This document shows, piece by piece, positions 47,701-59,700 of a stretch of DNA of 64,000 nucleotides. Position numbers and translations under genes: made by a program. How positions within the stretch are numbered: the stretch's first letter is position 1; each line of letters opens with the position of its first letter. The stretch is taken from assembly GCA_010645155.1 (NCBI GenBank), contig JAAGOF010000064.1, positions 1,648,123 to 1,712,122 of the forward strand. The letters run 5' to 3'. This DNA is from Tigriopus japonicus (taxonomy: Eukaryota > Arthropoda > Copepoda > Harpacticoida > Harpacticidae). The notes beneath the pieces are model-generated. The model was given only the letters and a program-made list of their open reading frames with translations. It was not told the origin of the DNA and searched no databases.

Positions 47701-50700
47701 GCAGCTTTGGAGATCAAACACAAGAAGAGGCTCTACTATAAAGTCAGGTGCGAAAACATACTCTCCCTTGGTTAAAAGCGATCGTTGGGACTAAAACTGA
47801 AATAGTAATCAGATCCAGGTATTTGTATGATACAGATCCAAAGTCACAAGGAAAACCAATAAACATGGAGGCTTAGTTGGTTTCCCTATTCTATGCCTCT
47901 CCTTTCCTTGGCTTTGTGTGTTGCCCAAGTAAAGCAATGCAACAGAATGAACGTCTAATTGACGACAAATATCAATCTTTTCCTCCTTGGCCTTAAGCAA
48001 ACTTGGTCATCTCTTGCTCCCCAAGCTAAACTTTTGAATTACATGCACATCATTTGTACACCATTTGTGTATGTTATAGAAAGGAAGCTGTATTAATAAG
48101 CACTGATTAGATGGAAAGGCACTATAGTGCATAATCAACAACCTCATTAGCAAGTTAGCATTGAAAAGGTAAAACTTGAATAGACCCATAAATTGACATC
48201 ACTTGATTGACATCTTTACCAAGAGTAAAGCGACCATACACTTTGGCCCAATAGAAATAGTGATGTCTAAGGCCCGGAAATAATTTTTTTAAAATATAAA
48301 ATATTTTAAAAATATTTCTCCGTTTTTCCTCGATTTTTCAAATATTTTGCTTTTTTCAAGGGCAAAATAAATATTTTCCCCAATATTTGAGTCAAAAAAA
48401 ATATTTCAGGCAAAATTGAGGAAATAAATAAACGACCAATGCTCAGTAGGGCTTACCAGAAAATGAACCCAAAACACAAAAACCGCTACAAAATCTCATT
48501 TGTCCTGAAATTTGACATTCACAACCAAAACTACTGTCATACACGAAAAAAATTGCGCCATTTATTGAGGAAAACTGAAAATTGTATTTTTGAATCAATT
48601 ACATTCAAGTAGGCCTCCAAAAACTGCACAATATATCAAATTCACCACAAACAAATTTGGAAAATGGGCGCACAAAGACAAAAATACTAAATAATGGCCT
48701 TGTCAAAAAAAATATTTCTTCAATATCCGGCTTTTTTCAAAATATTTTGGCCTTTTGAAGAAAATATATATTGGATATTTTGTCACTTTTTTGCAAATAT
48801 TTTTCCGGGCCCTAGTGATGTCGGTTCACTGATCTTTGGTCAGTGATGAAACTTGATTGTTCGTTCTTTCAATATCGTCCCACAAAGTGCTTCAGATTTA
48901 AAGTTTTGTGACTCAAGTCTTCGAATGTCCCGATGACAGTACATCAATCGATTTCAAGTCAACTCCATGAAATCAAAGTCAAGAGCACTTAGGGCTCGAA
49001 ATGTGGTATTGATTTCCTCTCCAAAGAAATCGATGACGAAGCGAACGAAGCCTTTGGGGAAAGACTTGTCTAGCAAGAGATGATGTTTGTCTCTTGGGTC
49101 TCAAAACATCGGAACTCAATCGGACCTTCCTCGTCCTCTTTTTCCTCTTTCAGGAGTGACTTGACGACCGTTTGTAAAGGGATGAAGTTCCACCGTTTTC
49201 CATTGGATGAACACATCTGCTATCTCAAACTCACGAGCTGTAAGTTGATTGTTTTGATATATTTTGTTCACCTTATTTGAATTACAGCAAAGCTATCGTC
49301 AAATATCGATACTATCGCCGAATATTCGACCTAGAAAACGTTAATATGTTCCAATATACAATAGCGTCTTTTATGACAAAGGTCTTTTCAAGCGAGGTCC
49401 TCTTTTAGGTACAATATTCTTGTAGATAAGTTGAGTGATGCCCGCTAGAAAATTGATTGTCCTCATTGTCAGACAGATTGATGAGGGTTTCGAACAAAAT
49501 CAGCTTTTGAGGTTTAGTCCAAGGTTACACTTATTCAATCAATAACTTCCTCAACAAATGGAGCAGCCATTGAAAACCTACTTTACTTCAGAAAAGGCGT
49601 CATGTTATGTTGAGCGTTAAGCCTGGCCCGTAAAAGTGAGCCCATGCTTTTGGTCGCTTGATCCATCGATGTAAACCATTGCCACGTTTCCCCCTGGACT
49701 CTCTCGATGTAGTACGTACATACGATATATGGGCCAATGGACTCGAGTTGTTCCTGTTCCGTTCGTTCACTCACTCACACACTCACTCATTCATTCATTC
49801 TTCCGTCCTTCCTTCCCTCGTAAGTGCAATGCTCTTCGGACAATAAAGGGTCACAGCCTCGAAGATTGTTTAAGGGTCTCTGCCTTTGGATTGGGAGGAA
49901 AATGATGGCATCACGAAAAGGCCAACTATTATTCCTGATGCTTTCGACAATTTAAAAGAAACTTTTTCATCAGCAAAGTGCCTACTCTTTTAATGCATGT
50001 TTTATTGAGATGGAGAGAAAACAAGCATTTTCAAATCTCGAAAAAGTTACTTCATCAAGATTCATTCATTCATCTACCCAAAGTTTTGCAATCCAATTCA
50101 ATATTATAAGTGCTTTTGGGGCATCCAAATATACAACTTTCAGTGAAGTGGTCCAGCTAAATTAAGGAACGCTAAAAGACATTTTACAAACTACTAGGTC
50201 TTTTGAACGAAATTTTCGGCACAACGAAAAGGCTTTAAGGTAGATCAAGGTTATTTTCAACACGTTATTCTCCGTTAATTATCAGATTTAAAACTGAAAC
50301 TGATGATTGTCAGATTTAAAACTGAAACTGATGATTGTCAGATTTAAAACTGAAACTGATGATTGTCAGATTTAAAACTGAAACTGATGATTGTTAGTTA
50401 CTGTTAAGACTATCGAGCTACTTTATATAACGAGCCACTTTGTTCCAAACCAACACAATATATTCGTTCGCAGAGTTGGCTGAAAATAGCTGCATGCACT
50501 CAAGGTGGAAAAGAAGACCCGGATAACATGTTTTGGATCCAAGGAAGTAGGCCAATATCCTTCAGAGACTTCTAAGGCCGTGAATGGGTAGGATAGGAAA
50601 ATGTACCATTGGTCCCATCTACTACCTCGTGAAGGCTATTGGTTTGGCATATAGGCGGTTTATTCAGTCCTTTCCTGTATTTACAAAAGTCATCTTGGCT

Positions 50701-53700
50701 GTCTGCCAGTGAGCAAACAAAAGGACGGACTCTTGAGATGATATTTCACATCTTGGCCTTTCCTTGGGTGAACTATGTAAGGGAACCGGGAGTAGTGCTC
50801 CCTTTAGCATGATAAATCTCATCTACCGAGTATGTAGCTACACTCGTCGTCCTTCCCTCTCTTCTTTTTCTCGGTCTGACTCATTGGCCTTATCAGATTG
50901 TATTGAAAAGCCCTCCTCGTCTATTCTAGTCGTTGGACATATCCTGAATTGATATGCAGATTTTGAGAATGCCTCCCTAGATCTGACCAATGTGGTGGTG
51001 AGGTTGGCCCTCAAATACTATAAGACCACACAATGGAAAGCCCGATGATCTATCATCATAAGAGTCCCTTGGCATATAACCACCGCCACCACCAAGTACT
51101 ACTACTAGAACTTCTACCGTACAATATATCCCAATAAAAACAACAGTAACCAAAACAACAACTAAAGTTAATTTTCCTCTCTGCCTGGTTCCATTGTGCC
51201 ACAAACGTGTTCCAACCTCACAGAATTAAGGCCTTAATAGGATGATCAGCTCACCATACATGATTGGGACTCACAATGGGAGGTCAGCGATTATAATTAT
51301 CCAATCAAGCTATTATTCACATGAAAAACCTAAATTCCACCAGAGAGGTTTCTTTTCTATCTTGAACTCGTTTAGGCCAGATTTTCTGCCTCCTTGATTC
51401 CTTTGATGAAGATTATGCAAAGGAAGATCCAGTTAGTATGTTGGAACCCTCAGATCCAGTTGGGGTCGCTTTGCCAAGCTTGCTAAGGCAAAAAGAAACA
51501 ACGATTGGAGGGTTATGATGGATTACATCACTTCACTATTACCATACCTACCAAGCAAGACACTCGGCTGAGCTGAGCACAACATGTAAGTGATTGAGGG
51601 CACAACCAAATCATTTGGCGGCCACGTGTCTCACCCATCCACTCACGCGTGCAAACAAAAAATGCTCGTTTGGACGCAACTGAGTGTGGGGAAACATGGT
51701 ATTAGCTGGACCATCAGAGGCTGACAATCAAATCAAGTTGATGCTCAAGCCTCCATGTCCATTTCTCACACAAGGAAGAGCTGAGAGATAGCATCCAATA
51801 ATCTTGGAATATACGAGGAAGTGGTCCCTTTTTCCGGAATGGACACTATTCGAGTTTGGTAATAAACATCTGTGTCATTGGACCTCTCGTCTACCAAATG
51901 CACGATGCAGAAGACCGCCTCTATTTGAAACTCAAAGGCATGATTGCCATCCAACGAACCCAGGCAGGCACTGCATTTCCAAATTGCCCAATCTTTTGCG
52001 GCCTAACTCCAATTTAAAATCGAAAATTGCCCCTAACCCCAACCTGGACCATTTTCCAGAAGTCCATACAACTCACATGGAAGATATTTGGGCCATTCTT
52101 GATGATCACTCATTTGAAGCCTGAAGGGTCTCGATCATCAGTTTGGGTTTCTATCTATCGAGTTTCCTCGAACAGTCCTTCACATGACCCCATGGCCGAA
52201 AGCATTGTTCCGGTTCAAGCGTTTCATTCATACACTGGTTTTCTTGGAATCTGAACCGGTTCGGATTGGTGAATAAACGATTGTGCAAGAGGAATAACTC
52301 TCAAGTACAAGTTTTTATCCGCAATATTAAAGTATCCATTACATGAACTCACGAACATACGAGTACAACACTCTCCATTGCCTCTGACTGAGGTGAAATG
52401 GAACAGTTTTAGATCGTCACGTCAGTTCTTCGTGCGTTATGTTTACCCAGTCATGCACGCTTACCAGATTTCTCTCCACAGTACAGATAACCTGGTACCC
52501 CCCTCTAAGCTACTTTTCCTCGTCTTTGCTTTCAGTCGGCTACAATGACCAGGAGATGACCCTGGATGGCCAATTCAGTTATGATAACACCAACCAAAGA
52601 GCCCTTCCATTCAATGTTTTGATCAAGGAAATCAGTGGACCTCTTAGGACCTACCGAGGATCAAACAGTAAGTTAGTGTACATTGTGGAAAACGACGACT
52701 TCTGGCTTAGAGGATCAGGTGGTGAGGACTCTACCATAAGATATTATTGCGTTTGTGTGGGAAAGACGAAAAAGCGAATGGAATCGTTTTCTTAACATAG
52801 AAAGAAGTTGTGCAACAGCATGTCGGAGGCAGATAGAACTACGAGAAATGAGAGCAGGGGCGATCGTCTGATTAGAGACTCAGTACATGATCAACCTCAA
52901 ACCTCAAGCGAGCAAGTCTTGTATTCTCCCTGCCATAATAGGAATTGTACCTCTTACATTTAGGTAATTGATTTTTCGCCGGCCTTAGCGAGGTCATTTA
53001 GATTGAAGGAGGAAAATCTGCTTAATATTTCATTAGATGCTTTAAGTTTTTCAATCAGAAGTTGAGCTCCTTGAAAAGGAATGCTACAATACAAGTCGCA
53101 GGAGAGACATCAGGTATAAAAAGGATGCCTGGCTTTTCTCCGATAAGTGAATGCATTCACAAACATTTTATTTGTTAATCAATGAATGAAGGAATTTTCA
53201 ATAATATTTTGTAATTTGGGTACAGAAAGCCCCAAGAAATGTTGAAGTTGGCCTCTAACTGTAATGAAAGGCTAACCAGACGCGTCTGCTTCTGCGGCAA
53301 AGAAATGCAATTGTCTGATAGAGTAATGCAATCAACTGATAATTAATTACGTTTGCTGATCGTACCTGAGAAATTGGATTTGAGTATGTATCGCTCTGAA
53401 TGACCGCTTTTATGTTTGGAAACACCAAAACTCATTGATTTATCATGGTCTGCGATCCCAAGGTTGCTAATCGTTTGTACCTTGAGGACTTTTTAGGAAT
53501 ATTCGAAAGGTGTTTAAGATGGAATGCTCGTGTTTGATGCAAAATTAAGATTCTTGATTGTGCAGTAAAACTTCCTGCTAATTATGCTTTTGCTTGTGGA
53601 TCTAGGAGAAGGGCCCTCGTAACAATGGTGTTCTTATGGATTGATGATATTATAGCTAGGGTGTTTTGGGGCTTGTGGTAGTTTCCAGACATAATGATTA

Positions 53701-56700
53701 CGTAAGCGGCGAGACTGCACGTTATTTGGAACAAAGCGTAAAGCAATACAAAACAATGAGAAGATTCTCGAATGAGGCACATTCATTTGATCCTATTGGA
53801 GCATTTTTACGATCTTTTGTGCGGAGACAGACAAATCCACATGGCATCAGTTAGGCAATATGACGTTGTGTAGGCGAAAACTTTCAGGGCCAACATAATT
53901 TGATTAATTTCGATACGCCTATAGTTTTTATAAGGATCTTTGGAAAAGTATTAAGATGAAACGAATGATTAATACCTTACGAACATGGAGAATAAGAGCT
54001 TAATTCAGCAATTTGAATAAATGTTTCACAAATGGATTGTAAAAGTCCATTTATGATACCTTAAAAACATATGGCTTGTTTTGGAATAATTCAGATTGTA
54101 TTGTATTTTTGTTTCGACAGGGATGATATTACTGAAGGTTTCGAGTAAAAAGAATATTGAAACTTTACTTGCAATCTTTGCTTCTCCTGTACTCCTGACA
54201 AAAAGTAATCATTTTCTTTAGTGTGACATATTGCCTCACATTCAATTTGGTGATAAATTGCACTTTTTGACAAGGCTTTTTCTTGTCTCATTTTCCACTT
54301 GGAACGGATCCCAAAATATGTTGATGCCAACTGAAAACACAATACTGCATTTTTTACTCTTAGAAAATTGTGAAAATATACAAAGTTCAGTAGTAAAAAT
54401 TTTATATTACAATATTCCTTGATCTGCAATAAACAAGAAAAACGACAGTGTCATAAGGTTATTTACGAGTAGTGCACTTGACTACATTGAAAGAGGAGTT
54501 AATTGACACCTAGGGTGACATATATCATAAAAATACCAAAGTTATGTGTTTTTGAAAAAAGTGTTAGCAAAACTTGTTAAAATTTTATTATGTACTAATT
54601 CAAAGCGAACACACATGCATTGACAAACATATTTTTTTCACACCATTTTGACTGAATACGTAAGTTCGAGACCAACCAGTGGGAACAGTTGACCACTGAA
54701 AGGGAGAATACACAGAATTGGGATGAAGATCCCTCATTTAGGCTCAGAGAAAATTAAATCAGAAGCTATCTCTTCCACTAGGGGAGGACCGCTTATCCTT
54801 AATTCAACAAATGAGCAACAAGATCCAATCGTTAAAAGAACAGTCATCCGTTTCCCTCCTTTTTTGAATAAACATAAACATCAAACGGGCGGAGCTCAAA
54901 TGAATGGAGTCTACCCAGCTCCTCCCCTGAACCCTCTTGGTTTCATGGAGGACGACCAAGGAACACTGGCGGCCATTTTTTAGGATTTACTTTATGAAAT
55001 GGGCGTAAATAAATTTCTTAAAGGCTTTCTTATAGCAAAAAAAAAAAACTAATCATATATTACAGGAAACGAAACATGAATCTGGACAGCCTTGCTTTTA
55101 AAATTACAATATGAACGCGTAAGGGTGGCAAATCATTGTTAAATCAAATAATATAAAGCGAGATTTCCCTGATCCTTCCCTTCAGATTACCTCATTACAT
55201 CCCTGACTGAGCAATTAATTTTTAATATAAATCAAGAATATTATTGGCTAGAAACGTCCATGTTCCTAAATTTTACTCTCGGTTTTTTTCTTTCATACAT
55301 TGTACTTAACGTTTAATATATCTTTTACTTGAAGCTGAATGAAATAGTCTAATGAAACGAGCGCCTGTCGAACTTGAAGTTTATTATGGTTTTACAAGAA
55401 ACATTTAGCTTATGATTCGGTCTTCTAAAAAGCCTGAACCATGCCAAAGTACAATGGAGTACACATCAATTCTCATAAGATCAAATAAAGTCTGGCCTTG
55501 AATCTCACTCACTACCAACCACTCGAAAAGCCGAGACATCCGAATAACCTTCGGCAATAGATGAGTACGAACGAAAGTGCCTTTCGCCTTATCCTTTCTG
55601 ATCTTTACTTGCAGGTAATTATTCCGTGTATGGGTTGGAGATCCATCTCTCTCGATGTGTGTCTCCATATCTTTTGAATGTGTATTTACCCACCGCCATA
55701 TTCGTGGTCATGTCTTGGGTGTCGTTTCTGATCCCTACTGAAGTTGTACCTGCTCGGATAGTTCTTCTCGTCACGCTCTGTTTGGTCATCATCAATACGT
55801 TCAATAACGTAACGTAAGTAACAATAACAACGGCTTCCGACTGAGATGAATGCCAGCTTAGGGATGGGTAGCCCATCTTTCAAACCTTGTTTCTTTGTTA
55901 TGGCTGCAAATCGCTCATACAGGATAACAATATGGACATGCAAATACCGTACTTCTCAGCAATTGAAGGGGGAGTACGTTATTCAGAATGAAAAAAAGCA
56001 CCGGACATTGCCAAAGAATTGGGACATTTTTGTCCGTCGAAATGTGACAAAATCATCACGACATTTACCTTAATTATGGAAGAAGTTAATGATTATTTTC
56101 TTCAGGCCAAATCAATGGAATATTTATTGTATCTGTACGTGCCTCGCAGAGATCAATACCTGATGGTCATCAAAGTATTTTTTATCCAATCAAGGTCAAA
56201 GCTTGGACAGATTTCCTCAAACCTCACTCCCACACGCTTCTTTTTGTTTTCAAAAGCAAATCTTTTAACGAACATGTTTTTCCTGGTAACATGGCTCTTC
56301 TTCTATTCACAATGACAAAAAGCTTTATTTTGCCTGAACTTGTCATATTGTAGGCTTAAACTCAGTCCCAACCAAAAACCCGACCCTCTTTTGGTTTCTT
56401 CCAGAGCTCGAATTCCAGTGGCGAGCCAGGTGACAGCCTTGGAAATTTGGTTGTTGGCCTGTATTCTTCTCGTGTTCGGAGCCTTGGCCGAATATGCCTT
56501 CATCTTACGTCAAGTGATTCGATTGAGCCGACAACAAAGAAAAGAGGATGAGCTCTCTTCCATCCAAGACGGCAGTCCCATTTCCAGTGCCGGCAAACGA
56601 ACTGGCAATGCAATGGGCGCGCCGGCCACGCCCATCAACCTTTGCTCACGACCAAATAGCCAAATTAGTGGGAAGATGGGCATTGCCTTTCAACTCAATG

Positions 56701-59700
56701 GCCGCATGGGTGAAAGTGTCCCCGACGACCTTTGCAATCACGACTCTCAAGGACAGAACCAACTACGGGGAGGGGTATTAAACGATCATGAGCAACGTCT
56801 TCTACCCGCACAACATCAACACCATCACCATCACCATCATTTCCACGGTCATTCCCACCGTCCCTATCAGTGTAGCGGGGAACGGGTGCCTTTGCAGGCC
56901 TTCGGCACGCGCACCAATGGCCTTGAAGGCGGCCATAACAGCCATAGCGAGCCGAATGTGGCTCCGACCGAGGCATGTCTGGTTGGCGAGCTGTGTAGTA
57001 ATGTACATCGTAGACGACCTAATCATACCTGGAATGTGACACCTTCTCCTCACTCGCAATTATCACCCATTTTTGGCGACATTGCCTCCGCCAACAAGCA
57101 GGCCTCCTCCAGTATGTCAAGTGGTCCAGTAGTCGATGATGGAGACTTGAGCTCTCCAAACGTTTCTCATGAGAATCAGACTGGAAGAGACGCAATGAAG
57201 AGAGCACCACAGACGACGCGAGGAGGATGCATGAACTGCTTTGTATGTGTAGACTCTTATAGTCTAGTACTTCAATTTTTGACCAAGCACTGCACCAGAC
57301 AAACGAAGTATCACTTTAATGGGGTTGGTCACGTTCTCTCCCAGGGTTTGGACAATGGAATAGGTTGGATTTGTTTAGGTTTAAATAGGTCAAAAATTCT
57401 TGACTTGTAGGAAAAACGACTTTTGCTTTGGAATCATGATTTGGGCAGTAAGGGGGATTGTTAGAACGTTTAATTGTTGAATAAAATCTTCTGTAATAAG
57501 TAGGGAGAGGAACTTTAGGCGAATAAACTTCTTCGTCTTTTTTCATATCTTTTTCGTCTTTTTGACCTATATTCGACGCCGATTTTTTTTCGTCTAATTT
57601 GGATTTTATTCGTATTTTTTCGTCTAATCGGACAATTTTTACTTTTTGGATTTCAAGCTCTTTAAGCGGTTTTTTTTTCAATTTTCCAAGCAAATAAAAA
57701 CTTCGAAGAAAGTTCAACCCCACCAATTACAGGCCAATGTAATAATCTGATGGTCAGTTGTGGTTTTGGGCAAACAAAATACAACCCACACTTATAAATT
57801 AACTTGTCCTCGTAGGGTTTCTCCACAGGCACGGAAAGAAAAGATTACTTTTGGGCTGAAAAAGCTTTATGGCAATCAGAACAATTATTGAAACTGCAAA
57901 TCTGATTTTAAGTATAGCTCTACTGAAAACGTTTCTTTAAAAGAGGCATTTTCTAGCTCTTGGTTTTTATTTGACAAATGTACTACTGGCTAATTCTTGC
58001 TCATTAGGTACTTCCTTTTTTAAATTTTCTAGATTTCGCCGTTTTTGCACAAGCAGACAGATTGGTTCCCACCAATAGGGACATACATTTAGTATATTTT
58101 GTGGGAGCAATTTTAAACGTCTTTTTTCGTTTGGACGGTCTTTTTTCTTCTTTCTTATAAGCCAGTTTCATTCGACTTTTTGGGAAATTGATTCGATTTT
58201 TTACGTCTTACAAGGTTTTTTTTTTAGTATTTTTTTTTCTTCTTATGGGAACTTTTATTCGTCTTTTTTCGTTTAATAGGTCAATTTTATTCGTCTTTTT
58301 TTGTTTTATTGGTCAATTTTATTCCTCTTTTTTCGTTAAATCGGTCAATTTTATTTGTCGTTTTTCGTTTAATCGGTTAATTTTATTCCTCTTTTTTCGT
58401 TAAATCGGTCAATTTCATTCGTCTTTTTTCGTTTAATCGGTCACTTTTATTCGTCTAAGCTTCCTTTCCCCAGTAATAAGATATATTTAAAGCAATGCTC
58501 TTTTCGTCTTGATTAACTTCTTTTTATAACTTCAGGCATAAGGTGTACTATGTCTCCTTGGGAGAGACAACAGACCCCAAACAGAGATTTGCTTCCTCAT
58601 TGCAGTTTTTTAATGAGGCACTTTAACGATTGTTTTGTTTGATTTTGCAATGCTTGGTGTGTTTCATAACCAGTATAACAAACTTTTTTTACAGCAACTT
58701 ACTAGTGTTTGTATATTGTACAAATGTACAGGATGGTATTCGAATAGCATCACTAGTTTTGTCTCTCTTCCTCGTTGAGGAAAGTAGCTCTACGTAGTTT
58801 ACAATATTACAACTCCTCAGCATCAGATAACACATTTGCACTTATGATGTATATAGATTGGCCAATAATCCCTTCCAGTAAATGTTGGTTGCCAAACAGC
58901 CTTTTATTGGCTCTTGGAAGTGTCTTTTGTCTTCTTTCATTCTCGAATCTGGCCACAATGTAACTTTGCAAACTGTAATCTGAGCCGCCTTTAATGAATA
59001 CTCCTAAACATGATCCTTCCTCTTGAGACTCCACAAAACAGACCCATCCGAGTAAAAAAACTTCTTTAGCTTTTCCAATCCCAAGCATGATAACCGAAAA
59101 TGTATTAGTTTCATTTTTGTTCCCAAGCCCAGTTTGTAGACAAGAGAAACCCGAAAGATTTTGTCCCATGTCTTTTACGTTTTACCAAAGGGGTTTTTGG
59201 GTTTTGCGACGAACAAAGCTTTTTATATAAATAGAATGTGCTTAGTGGGTGTAAGTGAATATCTTCATTTTAAAATGATACTTTTTCCCTCTGTTCTGAG
59301 ATCAAATCAGGAAGACTTTTGTGGTTTGTTTTAACTTGATAATCTCCTCTGAATAATGGTGTTTGAAATGAGTTTTTTATTGCTTGTGAAGAGACGCACT
59401 TTCAATTTGTGGCATCAATCATATTGTGTGGAAGTCACTCAAGCTATATGAAGAATTAACGGATCCAGAAAACCTTTTAAATTGTTAAAAAAACACTTTG
59501 AATTTTCTGTGATTTCTATAATGACAGTGTTAACTTCATGAAAAATATGTTGCAGCTAAAGCTTTAATTTTATATTTTATATCAAACTGAAAGAGTGTAA
59601 TGGTGTACGTTACATTTTTTCTTCAAATCTCAAATTGCATTTTCCAAATTAGATCAGTCTTTGGTTGATTTAAAGCAAGCACCTTGCGTATCAGGGAGAA

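Larger units (their letters stand above)
49240..52535 (+). other. Channel intron 5
   Basis: 3.3 kb. It includes a tetranucleotide tract (49767-49818) and a 28-bp tandem repeat (50283-50394). No coding signal recognised. Confidence 0.5.

Noticed and set aside
56548..57210. Several open frames on both strands overlapping channel exon 8
   Set aside because: Shadows of the real coding frame, which continues M3 into the cytoplasmic loop and splices in phase to M4.
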